DNA of 64,000 bases from Hexactinellida sp. DTS-2022 (taxonomy: Eukaryota > Porifera > Hexactinellida): assembly GCA_028753945.1 (NCBI GenBank), contig JAPNXP010000008.1:992001-1056000 (forward strand), written 5' to 3'. Below the pieces are notes generated by a model. That model had not been told where the DNA came from. It did no database searches and was given only the letters and a program-made list of their open reading frames with translations. A program made the translations under genes and the position numbers. Below, piece by piece: positions 11,201-22,438 of this stretch. How positions within the stretch are numbered: the first letter of the stretch is position 1; each line of letters starts with the position of its first letter.

Positions 11201-11325
11201 TGTCACGAATTGTCCTGTCACGAATTGTCTCTGTCACGAATTGTCTCTGTCACGAATTGTCTTGTCACGAATTGTCTCGTCACGAATTGTCTTGTCACGA
11301 ATTGTCTTGTCACGAATTGTCTGTA
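11201..11325. repeat. tandem array, right end of MULE
   Basis: About eight copies of TCACGAATTGTC, the inverted form of the left array. The copy number is less than half that of the left end, so the arrays change length independently. Confidence 0.9.
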
Positions 11326-11684
11326 TTCCGGTATTATCAGTGTATGGAGAGTATTTGAGGAATATCAGAATGCCTTTATCTAGTTTCTAAGGTATGAAAT
11401 TTTTTAAATTCTAAATTTAGTTTCAATTCAAATTAATACAACTTATAAAAAATTTCCAGAGCTCATACTACACTAATTTAATCATTTTTGATCATAGGAC
11501 TGAGCTATAATATCCATTACAACATCATGATGTTCACTTTAAGCTCGACAATTAGCCAGAACTTTTATTTGGGGGTATTTGTCTTGAAAAGGCCACTTTT
11601 CATGGGTTTTTACTCTTTTTGGTACTAAAATGCCCACATGGCAGTCAAAAAACAGGTAATCAAAATTCTATCTATGGAAATAAT

Positions 11685-12087
11685 TAGGGCTGAAACGAAT
11701 ATTCGAAATGTAACGAACGAACCTTTTTCTAAACGAACGAATATTCGAATATTCGTTCGTTTGGAAGGCTAAGCATTAAATCAATTTCAAGAAACAAAAA
11801 ACATTGGAAAAAAGGTTTTTGATAATGTTACAATGTATGATAATACTAATTACAAAGTGTATTAACTAATAATCAGCTAGTTTCAGTGGGAATTATATTT
11901 ACGATATCTCTAAGCTATACAAAAGTCTTGTTGTTGTCCAAAATTCGTCAACGAATATCCGTTTAAATCTAATATTCGTCTAAAAGAATATTCGTTTCGT
12001 AACGAATATTCGTTTGCAAACGAACGAATATTCGTTCAATCATTTCGAACAAATAATCGAATATTCGGTATATTCGTTTCAGCCCTA
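11685..12087. mobile_element. 403-bp hAT-type MITE (TAGGGCTGAAACG ends)
   Basis: Ends TAGGGCTGAAACGAATA and ATTCGTTTCAGCCCTA lie between perfect 8-bp duplications GAAATAAT (11677-11684, 12088-12095). Subterminal regions consist of repeated AACGAATATTCG palindromes on both sides, a probable transposase-binding word. No open frame. Confidence 0.9.
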
Positions 12088-12359
12088 GAAATAATTGTTT
12101 TACATGTTCTCAACACTCTATTAAATTTTCAGATAAATTCATTGACCTATTTTTGATGAACATTTTGTTCCCCTGCTCAACTTTTCACAAACTACTCTTT
12201 TGAGTAGTGTCGAAGTGGCTGAGTCCAGATTTTGAAAGTGCGAGGAAAATGAGTTCCAAAGCTGCATAAATTAGATAATGTCATTTGAAATTGAATTAGA
12301 ATATTTTTAGCAATTTAGAGCTGAGGTCTATCTCATTTAGATCCGAAGTTGGATTTTGT

Positions 12360-12670
12360 CACAGTAATAAAATATTGCCACTCTGCCACCACCATATATG
12401 GGCATTTGAATGCAGAACACATCATTCAAATTAAAATATAAACCCAGAAGTTTATCCAATGAGAATGAAATAGTATCTTGATGTAATTAGAAATTTAGAC
12501 CGAGTTTCTGCTGTCCATAGATCAAGAGTTAGAAAATTTGCTTCGTCATCAAAATTGGTCACATCAAAATTACCATATATGGTCATTTTGAAAACCGTGA
12601 TACCTAGGGTTCTAAAATGTATTATATACATATAGAAAGTCAGGTATTTATAGTATTTTCTAATGGCTAT
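12360..12670. repeat. dispersed repeat with CCATATATGG words, copy 1
   Basis: Inverted relative to 51243-51620 and parallel to 46255-46545. Shared phrases are ACCATATATGGGCAT, GTCATCAAAATTGG, CATTTTGAAAAC and AAATGTATTAT. A fourth copy lies at about 30620-30800. Class unknown. Confidence 0.6.
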
Positions 12671-12954
12671 AATCATTTTAACTCAAAGCGTTTCTGAAAT
12701 ATCAACAGGTGTGAAATGTGTTAAATTTTGCCCCCTTTTGGGGGATTTATGTTCATAACATTTCGATAAATGATTGGATCGAGCCCTATAACATCTCATT
12801 TTGTGCTGTTTTTATATTTGGATCTATTTATCAACATATAGGATTCATATATAATAAGTTATTGGAAATTTGAGGCTCTTGAAGTGTGAAAATCCCACAG
12901 AACTGACAAAATACTGTGATAAAATGGTCATAACTCAAAATTAACATGAGATAG

Positions 12955-13480
12955 ATAGTCCAGCAATATGGTGCAGGAAATGGTGGAATTGTGCATTTTC
13001 GAGATAAAAGAACCAAATTTTGCACAATTGTAGTATTATAGGTTCTGATCAACTTCAGCTATGGCACATAGCAGAATTTTTGGAAGAACAAATACCCGAG
13101 AAAAACAAGGGGTCACTCGATATGGTTACTCCAAATTGGGAGATCGGAATGTTTATCACATTCTTACCGTTGCTATGGAAAACCAAAAAATATTCTCACC
13201 AAATATAGTCAATATACCTATCAAATGCTGGAAATTAAGTGCTGAGCACGAATCTGACAATATAAAGTCGTTAAGAATGCATTTGAATGAGCTATCCTGT
13301 ATTTATACTTCCGGCGATTCGATTGGGCACCAATTTTTGACCCCCTGAAAATTTTGTTCTTCCAAAAATCCTGCTATGTGCCATGGCTGAAGTTGACCAG
13401 AACTATAATACTACAATTGTGCAAAATTTGGTACTTTTATCTCGAAAATGCACAATCTTTCACCATATTGCTGGACTAAG
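12955..13480. repeat. inverted repeat with about 140-bp arms
   Basis: Arms at about 12955-13125 and 13338-13480: CCAGCAATATGGTG / CACCATATTGCTGG outside, TTTTGCACAATTGTAGTATTA / TAATACTACAATTGTGCAAAA inside, then GGCACATAGCAG / CTGCTATGTGCC. The middle shows no gene; a 95-codon frame across it is not recognisable. Confidence 0.75.
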
Positions 13481-13722
13481 AGTCTCAAAACCAAATTTGA
13501 CATTTAGAATAGTAGCTATCTCACAAATATGAGATATAACAGAAATATCCGGCCGTACAATTTTCCACATAAATATATGATAGTAGCACACTCCAGTTAC
13601 TTTCATCTCACTTATATGCCCGTAATTTTTCAAAATTTGATATATTCCTAAATTTTTTGACGTGAACATATATATTTGAATTATAGTACCCTGATACAGC
13701 GATTTTGGGATATACTATAAGC

Positions 13723-14117
13723 CAGACATGGGGTCAAGCCCTTTCAAAAGGGCTTAAGTCCAATCCCATCCCTTATCAGAAGGGCTTAAGCCCAAGCCCT
13801 TTTTCAAAAAGGACTTAAGTCCAAGCTCAAGCCCTTAATATAGGGCTTAAGTCCGGACTTAAGTCTTTTACTCTAATTATTTAGAAATCCATACCGTATT
13901 TTATTGAATAAGTGCCTTGAAAAGAGCTTGAAACAGGGCTTGAAAAGGGCTTAAAGCTCATCTATAAAGGGCTTAAAGCTCATCTATAAAGGGCTTAAGT
14001 CCAAGTCCGGACTTAAGCCCTTTTATTAAAGGAGGACTTAAGTCCGGATTTAAGCCCTCTCAAAAATGGGCTTAAGTCCAAAGGGCTTAAGCCCTTTGGG
14101 GCTTGACCCCATGCCTG
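13723..14117. mobile_element. hAT-type MITE rich in GGGCTTAAG, copy 2, perfect TSD
   Basis: Ends CAGACATGGGGTCAAGCCC and GGGCTTGACCCCATGCCTG, with perfect 8-bp duplication CTATAAGC (13715-13722, 14118-14125). Filled with GGGCTTAAGTCC words. This copy defines the family boundaries used for the copies at 6092, 34000 and 35544. Confidence 0.9.
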
Positions 14118-14125
14118 CTATAAGC

Positions 14126-14490
14126 TATTGCAGTAATACAGACCATCTGAAGGTGCTGAATTTCGGCGAATTTCGTAGGCCGCAGGCCCAAAACGCTTAG
14201 AAAACCAAGAATAATTATCATAAAGTTCCAAAAAAAGTTGAGTGATAACATATGATCCATCCTCATGCCCCTGATCATGAATTGAAAAAATTCGACGATA
14301 AATAATAATATTCTACATTGGTAAAATCCCAGAGTGCCATAGCGTTATAAGCATTGAATTTTAAGCGTTTGGAATAATATTGGAAATTTAAGCAATTTTA
14401 ATAAAATTAACTTAAGGATTTATAACTAACACTTAAGTTAATAATTAATTAAAGGATAGTTTTGAAGAATAAATATTATTATCAAGAGAA
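14126..14490. other. spacer, nothing recognised
   Basis: AT-rich non-coding sequence with no gene, repeat or site that I can support. Confidence 0.3.
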
Positions 14491-14640
14491 TGTAAGGTTC
14501 ACGAATGGACTGAATAAACCGATCTCAAATTGACTCACGTTCAGTTTGTTTACGTTCACATTAACTTCCTCACCACCAGCGTTCGTTCAGTTCGTTAAGT
14601 TCGTCCAGTTCAAGATCAATAAGTTCGTTTGTGAACCTTT
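14491..14640. mobile_element. small MITE with GGTTCACGAA ends
   Basis: GGTTCACGAATGGAC at the left pairs with GTTCGTTTGTGAACC at the right. Inside are several GTTCGTTCAGTTCG-type words. No clear TSD. Confidence 0.5.
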
Positions 14641-14769
14641 AATTCCCTGATTATTATAATTATTGTATTTAGTAATGAATTGGGAATATAATCTCAACAT
14701 TCAATAAATTGAGTAAGTAAATAATTTGTTGGTTATTTAATTTTAAGAATTATTAGTCAATTACAGAAC

Positions 14770-14883
14770 TTACGTTTTCAAAATTGTATTGTGAGCTTCG
14801 ACAAGTCCGTTACTCTGCGGGTGGTAGGCAGTGGTTCTTCGGGTGTCGACATTTAATTTCTTGTGGAAATCCTGAAATTCCTG
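14770..14883 (-). pseudogene. Ty3/gypsy-type integrase scrap
   Basis: A 38-codon minus-strand frame reads through RTTAYHPQSNGLVEAHN, the hallmark region around the catalytic Glu of Ty3/gypsy-class integrases, and stops shortly after. No other part of a retroelement (LTR, RT, RNase H) is visible nearby, so this is an isolated relic. Confidence 0.75.
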
Positions 14884-15050
14884 AAGGAACAGTATTTAAA
14901 AAATGAATTTAAGTCAGCTAGCGACTCAAGTACACGCCACCACTCTCACAAATCCAATGAAATTGTACTTATGTCGAAGTATTTATATGCATTTGTAAAT
15001 AAAAACATTATATGTTCATGAAGGTAGTACATAGGTATTAATTCTATATA

Positions 15051-15140
15051 CAGTAGAGCCTCTGAACAACGGACACCTTGGGACCGGAACCGGTGTCCGT
15101 TATTTAGAGGTTGTCCGCTATTTACAGGTTGCTTTTCTAT
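15051..15140. mobile_element. left end of a pogo-like MITE
   Basis: TACAGTAGAGCCTCTGAACA followed by GGACACC...GGTGTCC and TTATTTAGAGGTTGTCCG repeats. The expected right terminus is not found, so the copy is truncated. Confidence 0.5.
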
Positions 15141-15171
15141 TAGACATATGCTAAATAAATAAATCCGTGTC

Positions 15172-15436
15172 CGCATCATTATTGTGCACATTCTATTAAA
15201 TTTTCAGATTTTTATCTTTTAAAGGGTGCGATTATGTGCGATTAAATGAATTTTCAGGGTTCTCGAAATGTGACAATGACGTCATAACTTGTCGAGGTGT
15301 GAGAAATTTTGAGTGGATTCTCAAATTGTTGGCGGGTGCCAAAAGTTACCCCTATATGCCAAAAATCACAATTGGAAACCTTCCACTTTCTTCAATCAAC
15401 TCGGAACATACAAACAAATAAATATACGTATATAGG
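15172..15436 (-). mobile_element. partial Helitron-like element
   Basis: Matches the middle of the complete short Helitron at 47071-47583: TTCTATTAAATTTTCAG, TGACAATGACGTCATAAC, GTTGGCGGGTGCCAAAAG, TTCAATCAACTCG. Its CTAG end is missing and its TC end is cut by the Ginger-like element that starts at 15437. Confidence 0.65.
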
Positions 15437-15783
15437 TGTTGCAGCCCAAATGCGAATTTGGCCCGTTCGCGAACGGGCTGGTCCATTTGCGAACAGACCA
15501 ACTTAATGGTCTATTCGCAAATGGGCTAGTTATATTGGTCCAAATGCGAATCGTATCAAAACTAATTCAAATGGTTAGTTAATAAGTCATCAAATCAGAC
15601 TAGCTCCCCCAATGGGCTACAATAGTAAAATAACTTATTGTAACCTATTAAACACGATCCTAAAGTACAGTAATTATCGGTTATACAACACCGATTATAA
15701 GAACATATCGGTTGTAACTTATAAAAACATATTTCTCTCCTCCCGTCAATGTTCTTATAATAACCGATTACTACTGTATGTAT

Positions 15784-17119
15784 CAGTGATGTGCTCCGTT
15801 ACTAATTCTTCCGTTATTCCGTTACTCCGTTACCGCACAATGGGCCAAAAAGACAGTTTAGCGGAAATAGGCATTTTGTTAGCAGATAGCCACTTGTGAA
15901 GTATTATTGACATATAGGTTATTGATAGCAGGAAATTGAATGGCATCATCAAAAATTATGTATGCAGTCTCTAAAGTTGAGTTTTGGGTAATTTGTTCTA
16001 ATTTTATGAAAAACTAAATTTTGGTTTGTTAACAATCTTTTATTAGTCACCCATGATATTTGATAAAAAAACTTAAACAATGGGAAAAAATAATGAAAGC
16101 CTAGTCAAATGCCTGGAAAACAATATATTACATTGGATACAAAGAGGATAGATGGTTACTGAGTGTCATTATCGCAAGTACAACTACTCTTTGGGACCTT
16201 AGATCGTTTTTTATAGCTTTGTCGTATATTGGGAATAATAGCTAGTTCATTAAATCCCCTCCGAATCTTATAAATGTTACTTACCGGAGTTTCAAAAGCC
16301 TGGATGTGTTCATAGGTTGATGCGCTGAATGCTAATTTTGTATTCAAATGATTAGATGCTTCTTCGTTGCTTATTATAGACCATCAGTTATTTGAAATAA
16401 TCAAAAAATGTACTACAATCAATTATTTTATTTTTACTCATTTTTACGAGATTCATTAGAGGCCAATACCAAATTGAATAAATTATATACTGTGCGGCTT
16501 TGTGCGGGCCTGAAAATTATCTTAAACTAAAGTTAAGATGATAAATTACTATTAGAAAACATAAAATCTCCTACCCAAGAGCACCCAAGACATAATTTCC
16601 AACTATATTGACAAATAAATTTGTGTCCGATCCGGAGTAAAACCGTAAAATTAGATATCTAATTTTACGTGAATAGCATTCATAAGCATTCCCATTATAG
16701 CAATGAGATTAAGCTTGAATACTTAGAAAATGAAATACCTATTCAGTTTCAATCATTATACTATGCAGAACGACTTTATAAATAGAATCTTTCCGATTGT
16801 GAAACCGCAATATTCAATCTCTAATTCCAATTATATCACATCATTCATTCAGACTCACTGTATTCAAAATTTTGAAGTCATAGGACTTGATAAACTTCGC
16901 ATTCTAGGTTTTAGACAATGCTTAATTCGATAATAATAATAATATGCCCTATATTCGTGAGTATGAAAAATACTCCTACTTCCCCCTATTGGCCCACTGT
17001 GATATATATATATATATACCGTTACTTTATAATTCCTGTTACCGTTACTTTTTTTCATCCGTTACCGTTACTTTTTCCGTTACTATTACTCCGTTACTCA
17101 GTAACGGAGCACATCACTG
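15784..17119. mobile_element. 1.3-kb non-autonomous hAT element, perfect TSD
   Basis: Ends CAGTGATGTGCTCCGTTACT and its inverse GAGCACATCACTG, with perfect 8-bp duplications GTATGTAT (15776-15783, 17120-17127). CCGTTACT words are repeated beside both ends (15795-15835, 17020-17105). A (TA)n tract lies near 17001. The interior has no transposase; the small open frames are AT-rich chance frames. Inserted in the Ginger-like element, so it is younger. Confidence 0.9.
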
Positions 17120-17437
17120 GTATGTATATTAATAATTATAGGAACTAAATGTTCAACACGAACACGGAACAAATCGTAAACTAACAATAACATTCTTGTC
17201 TGTTGTTTTCATATAAAATTCTGTATATTGTAGGCAGTATACTATAATGATAGAGTGCCGTACGTCAATATAATTATACATTATACAAAGCATGTGAAAG
17301 TAGTAAACTTCACCAATGCGTAAACTACGATGCGTCATTAAGTACTAATGTATATTCAACTGTTACAGCCTAGGCTTGTTGAAACAACTCTTCCCCTCAT
17401 GACATCTTGAGTGACAGGATAATGAGGCTTTACGACT

Positions 17438-18042
17438 TTATTTTATTTTCTTGCATTTGCACAAATAAGTAACGTTCTGAGAAGCATTCTGCATCGCTGT
17501 TCTCTGAGAAATAGTATTTAGAGGAACACCTCGATCCAAGAACTTGGAAGGACAAATTTCAAATTGATTTCTTGAATATTTTCTGTCTAATACTCCATAT
17601 TTCGTTCCAATTGAATACATATCCTCCTCTTTACCTACCTCGATTCCAAGCATATTTTTATTTCCGAAAGCCAACGAATCTGGTTTGGATATTTGCAGTA
17701 TGATGTTGTCACCAATACTTGCGTCAAGAAACCGATTGCAACTTGATTTAAGCATTCGTTGGTGAAGTTGTACTTGCTTGCGCTTAATTCCTCTCCTTTG
17801 AGTATCAGATCCTACTTGTCGCTTCTGTAGATCACAACGGTGACACCAGACTGAGCATCCGTAGCCTTCTTCTCCTTCAGTTCTGCCACAAATTGCATGA
17901 ATAAACCTATTACAACCCGAACAACTGTGTGCTCTTGATGTTTCTTTCTCACAAACAGCACAGTTGATTGAAGTCACCGGTTGAGATTCTACAGATATAT
18001 GTTCTGGTGTAATCAAGTTACTACTCTCTGATTCCACAGTAT
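17438..18042 (-). pseudogene. C-terminal Cys/His module of the Ginger-like transposase
   Basis: About 199 codons open on the minus strand. A PHD/ZZ-like cluster comes first (CAVCEKE, HSCSGCNRFIHAICG, GCSVWCHRC; pairs of Cys spaced by two or three plus a His), then a basic segment and a globular part with MYSIGTKYGVLDRKYSRNQF. KRBA2-like integrase proteins carry the same type of tail. It is out of frame with the integrase by a shift near 18045. Role inferred: DNA or chromatin contact during integration. Confidence 0.7.
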
Positions 18043-19215
18043 TAAACTTGGAATTGAATAGAGTGGATGGTAAGAGTTCTGGGGATAATGACAGTCTTGA
18101 GATTCTTCATAAACATGAACAGTGCTGGACAATGGTTGAGATATTTCATCTAAATATGGATCCGAGTGGAAATCTAATTGTTCAATTGTGCTAGAGTTGT
18201 CTGAGTTTATTGGATTGTCAATTGAACAAGTTGAATGCAGTTCGATTGGATTACTAGCATACTCCTGGATGGTTCGGTCAAGATCTTCTTCGGTAGATAT
18301 ACCAGACCCTAATTCGATTGGAATTCCAAACTCGAATAATCCAATGGGTGGCTTCATGTTGAAAATAGCTTGAAATGGTGTCATTCCAATTTATGGTAGT
18401 TTGTATTTTTTCTATACTGTACTAATCGGACATATTTCACCCAATTGGCGTCATTTTTATTTTCCAACATCATAGTAGTAAAATGTTTTTTAATGTCCTG
18501 ATTTGCTCGTTCTACAGAACCCTGAGATTCTGGGTGACGAGGCTTACCCCGGATAATTTTGGTCGTAGGCCACTTTTCGTTAATAAGCTGGAATAACAGG
18601 GAATTGTTAAATTATTTTCCATTATCAATCAGATTGTAATATAAGTGGAGGACCTAGTTCACAAAATACGTCCATAAGGAATTCTACAACTTCTTCAGCA
18701 CACTTTCTTTTCAGCCTTCTGAGGCGAATAGATTTCGTAAAATGATCCTGATAAACTACGAGCCAATTGTAAGGCTGATTAACTTCGGGAAATACAGTCG
18801 AGAAATCAATTAGATCAATTTGACTACGGGAAAGATAGCTAGAAGAAGAAATAGGCTTTATCACCAGAGATTTCAATGATTTTATTGATTTTTTAAGCTG
18901 ACAAATTTCGCAATGGTTAACGAAAGTTTGGCATATAGAACGAGGAATTCCATGAAATTCCATTGAAAGTCGTTTATAAAGCCCAGTTCGACCACAATGA
19001 TTTTGTTCCATGTGTACCCTTTTTACTGTGTTGTAAATGTCCTCGATTGCTATTACCCTTTTGTTTGGTACATCACCTTTGCCACGGAGATACAGAATAT
19101 TTGATGTTTGACATTTAACAAGGAGACACTTCTTGTTTAACCTATACCATCTGGAGTATCTTTGCCATGGGCTGGCTTTCCTCTCACCAAAGTTAGGATC
19201 TTCTCATTGATAGTC
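18043..19215 (-). pseudogene. integrase (KRBA2/Ginger type), broken
   Basis: Read leftward: HHCC zinc motif (HMEQNH then CEICQ, about 18890-19020), the catalytic core with SQIDLIDFS and YNWLVVYQDHFTKS, then LILQSD, which should run into DNG. A 4-base repeat TGAT near 18635 shifts the frame exactly at this second Asp, and the codon usually Glu/Gln in GxEF is TAA. Beyond it GKPRHPESQGSVERANQDIKKH carries the catalytic Glu region, and TPFQAIFNMKPPIGL follows. The N-terminal part (19020-19215) is in another frame. Family assignment is firm; activity is lost. Confidence 0.85.
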
Positions 19216-19544
19216 TCTAATGTTTGAAGTTCTGAATGATCAGTTCTTGGAATTTGAGAGATTACTTCAAGAAACGCATCTGCTGATTCCATTCCCGTGC
19301 AAGTTTTCAATGCACGTGAAAATACAAGATATAAAGTTGGTATTTTTCAACTTTCGTAGATTTATAGCATTCATTAATTTAGTTAATGGATGCATATTTT
19401 CATTCAGCGAAAGTTGGGAGAATTAAGTCATTCTTACACTTGAAGTTGAAGATTATTTTCTCATCGGAATAAAACAACACCAAAATCTAACAGGTGTTGC
19501 AAAGAATTCAAACACATTTGACCTTTAAGTAATAGTGATATCAC

Positions 19545-19730
19545 CAGGCTTTAATCTAGACAAAATTTCCCGCGCGCCTATATTTAGATTGAGCTCGCTC
19601 ACACTCGCCTAAATTACTAATTTTGTATTACGTCTATGGAAGCATCTCTCGATTTTCGCGCGCCTAGAAATGCTTTCCTACAAAATTTACGCGCCTCCAT
19701 TCGCGCCTCATACGCCTGGATGAAACCCTG
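19545..19730. mobile_element. 186-bp hAT-type MITE
   Basis: Ends CAGGCTTTAATCTAG and CTGGATGAAACCCTG with perfect 8-bp duplication GATATCAC (19537-19544, 19731-19738). Interior rich in CGCGCGCC/GCGCCT words. A related GCGCTCC cluster without clear ends lies at 26955-27000. Confidence 0.85.
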
Positions 19731-19738
19731 GATATCAC

Positions 19739-20582
19739 CATTGACTTGTTAAATTCCATTTCAATGATTACAAACTTGTCTCACTAGTAGATACATGCAA
19801 GGGAAATATAACACAGACGGGTTGGGAGTGTGCTTCCTCTGGTTGTACATTGCAGCAATTACCTCCCCCAATGTTAAGTACAGGGATGCTTGTTAAATAT
19901 GAATTTAATGAATTAAATATGTTTTAATTCCTATTCGAATTGTCAATACAAAGTATAATTCAAACAAGAATTAGCTATATTACATTAGTAGAAGTATTTA
20001 CAAAATCAAATGTTATATGTATATTTGTGTTAATATTTTCAATAATAGAATTCACATCATCGTCAACTGTAAAAACAATATGGAGACAATGGAAAGTTAT
20101 GTAAAAACCGTTAATAGAATCTACAATTGGTTAAAGACATATTCATTTGAATTGATAAGCAGAAAGAACATCCTTATAGGAGAGTACAACCTCTATATTT
20201 TCAATTGCTAATACGAATTATCAAAGAGTCACTAGACCAGAAGACAAATTTTGATATAACTGACGAACGAAAAGGAAATTGAGAAATCGGGCTTCGAGGT
20301 GATCATCTCCAGGAAATTATGTATCTTCTATTCAAATTTGAAATCTATAGCACCAATGGTCTAGTCAGGCCATCGCCTACGGCCGGCAGGCCGGAACACG
20401 ACCAGAACGATTTGAGTACTGTTCATCTTATGGTATAAAACTATAGTAACGTATTTTACTGGAAGAAGCACACTAATAATTTTTATATGCGAATATAAAT
20501 GATTAGCCTGCTATATGCTTTGTACAAAAGTCCTATCCCAACTATCCAAGAGGTATTGGTACCAAAAGCTGTCATTATTGGC
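19739..20582. other. non-coding interior of the Ginger-like element
   Basis: No gene seen. A small GC-rich block GGCCGGCAGGCCGG at about 20383-20396 resembles the GGCCGGACC element at 5925 and 57090, but no boundaries are visible. Confidence 0.35.
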
Positions 20583-20784
20583 GCTAGTCTGATTTGATGA
20601 CTTATTAACTAACCATTTGAATTAGTTTTGATACGATTCGAATTTGGGCCAATATAACTAGCCCATTTGCGAATAGACCATTAAGTTGGTCTGTTCGCAA
20701 ATGGACGAGCCAGTTCGCGAACGGGCCAAATTCGCATTTGGGCTGCAACATATGTACCAGTACTCGACAAAATGAAATTTTGAT

Positions 20785-21050
20785 GGTGGCTAATTAAGCC
20801 ACCACCTCACTTTTTCTGGTGGCTAAAGAATAATCAACGGCCGATTTAACAAACCACTGATGGCTTAACAAACTTCTGATACCGGAAAAAGAACACTAAT
20901 ATTAATAACAAATAATGCAATGAACAATATAATCAACACAACATCAAATAATTCCACAATATATAGTGGATTAGTTAAGCCACCAAAGTTAAAATTTGGT
21001 GGCTTAAGAAAGATTTTTGGTGGCTAACGCCACCAAACCACCTAATACAC
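20785..21050. repeat. element with GGTGGCTTAA words in opposite orientations
   Basis: GGTGGCTAATTAAGCCACC near the left and TTAAGCCACCAAAG ... GGTGGCTAACGCCACC near the right form local palindromes around AT-rich unique sequence. Probably another MITE with subterminal repeats; ends and TSD not resolved. Confidence 0.5.
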
Positions 21051-21074
21051 ACTTGTAGCCAATATAGTTCATAA

Positions 21075-21175
21075 AGTGCATATACACCGGTGCACATGCA
21101 TGTACACCAACTTATCAGTACACATGCATGTGCACTGGTCTACATGCATGTACACCAAAAGTGCATATACACTGC
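21075..21175. repeat. short repeat of GTGCATATACACC / TGCATGTACACC
   Basis: Four to five alternating TGCATGTACAC and GTGCATATACAC words, palindromic in part. It sits at the expected 5' end of the neighbouring Helitron-like copy and may have replaced it. Confidence 0.5.
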
Positions 21176-21647
21176 AACATGTATATATTTGTTTGTATGT
21201 TATGAGTTGATTGAAGAAAGTGGACGGTTTCCAATTGTGATTTTTGGCATTTAGAGGTAACTTTTGGCACGCGCCAACAAGTTGAGGTTTCCACTCAAAA
21301 TTTCTCACACCTCGACAAGTTATAACGTCATTGTCACATTTCGAGAACCCTGAAAATTCATTTAATCGCACATAATCGCGCCCTTTAAGAGATAAAATAT
21401 GAAAATTTAATAGAAAATGGACATTAATAATGCGGATACGTTGGTCACACCAGATCACCAATATGCTTTCTCATTATCGCATGATGACGTGATCATTAAA
21501 ATTTCACATTGTTAAATTTGACTATTTAGGCCTATTTACGCTTTATAATCAATGTTAGAAGAATATAAACCACACACCAACCGCGAAGCGGGTGGTGTGT
21601 GTGGTTGTGTTCTGCCGCGAAGCGACCAAGCAAGCGAAGCGCGCTAG
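21176..21647 (+). mobile_element. Helitron-like element, 3' end CTAG
   Basis: Plus-strand copy of the family seen complete at 47071-47583. Near the 3' end is a strong hairpin CCACACACCAACCGC...GGGTGGTGTGTGTGG, followed by CGAAGCGCGCTAG and then a T in flanking DNA. Non-coding; the 5' TC end is not recognisable. Confidence 0.7.
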
Positions 21648-21659
21648 TAGTATAGATAT

Positions 21660-22030
21660 ATAGAAATGTCCTAATATCACAGCTAAGTGTTTTTAAGTTT
21701 GTTTTATGGATATTATCCAGCAAAAGTGTCTTTACTCGGCAAATTAACCATAACGCACGCCTTAGTTTTGCCTAGGCAAAACAGGGGCTTTTCGGACACT
21801 TTGGGGAAATTAGGACACTTTTTAAGAACTGGCTGATAATCGGACAGTTTTTGTATATATATATATAGATATACATCAAAATCACGCACGCAGATGAAGT
21901 CCTGTCTTATCCGGATACTAGTATTTACCAATAGCATTTGTCTTGAAAAGGCTTTGAAGGGGACATAAATTTTGTTCGTTTCAACATCTCTACGAATGGG
22001 TCTTTTCAAGTTGAGGGCGTCTTAGATGAC
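21660..22030. other. spacer, no gene recognised
   Basis: A 98-codon minus frame covers part of it, but it resembles nothing known and includes a TATATATATATAGATATA tract. I see three spaced copies of GGACACTTT / GGACAGTTT near 21795-21850, of unknown meaning. Confidence 0.3.
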
Positions 22031-22032
22031 GA

Positions 22033-22145
22033 AAAATTTAATAACACATCTATGCTGACTGCACTTCTCATGGAGGTACTATCAATACCGCCAAAATATA
22101 GTCCCTTCAAAAGTGAATGCTTTCGGCACTGCTATAATTTCATAT
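22033..22145. repeat. hairpin MITE, copy C (degenerate)
   Basis: Contains GGAGGTACTATCAATACC, then AATATAGTCCCTTCAAAAG and TTTCGGCACTGCTATAATTT, recognisably the same palindrome as 3526-3641 but with many mismatches between arms. Confidence 0.6.
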
Positions 22146-22438
22146 TTTCTACATTGTAGATAAAAATCATGATTTTTATTTTTATTATTTTTTGCAATCT
22201 ATATCACACTAGCGTATATTATTTGACTAATAGATTAATTACATTGATATTGAATATAAATGTAATTTGACTCATTATCAATGTATTTCTTTTTTTTTCG
22301 CAAAAACAATTGACATGAAAAATCTGATTAAAATCAATAAATCTGATTTAAATAAAAAAAATCGGATATTTTTGATTAATATCATGATTTTATTAATAAA
22401 AATCATTGATTTAAATCATGATTTATATCATGATTTAA

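Larger units (their letters stand above)
8305..11329. mobile_element. MULE with long arms ending in tandem arrays, 9-bp TSD
   Basis: Termini GGGATACAGACAATTCG and (inverted) GGAATACAGACAATTCG are flanked by an identical 9-bp duplication GGTATTATC (8296-8304, 11330-11338), as expected for the Mutator superfamily. From each end inward come a tandem array of ACAATTCGTGAC units (about 300 bp left, 125 bp right), then about 485 bp of near-identical inverted sequence that includes the same 257-bp TA-flanked MITE in both arms. The core carries a decayed MULE transposase on the - strand and a foldback. Total 3025 bp; not self-mobile. Confidence 0.85.
15437..20750. mobile_element. Ginger-like DNA transposon, 5.3 kb
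   Basis: About 168-bp inverted repeats at 15437-15605 and 20583-20750 begin TGTTGCAGCCCAAATGCG and contain several CAAATGCGAA / GTTCGCGAAC words. The 4-bp flanks TAGG and TATG match at three positions. Inside is a minus-strand integrase of the KRBA2/Ginger type with a C-terminal Cys-rich module, plus a nested hAT element (15784-17119). From memory of the family, TGT ends and 4-bp duplications fit Ginger. Frameshifts and stops make it dead. Confidence 0.8.

Noticed and set aside
21713-22009. 98-codon minus frame with several Lys/Arg
   Set aside because: Contains a TA-microsatellite translation (YLYIYIQ) and no recognisable domain.
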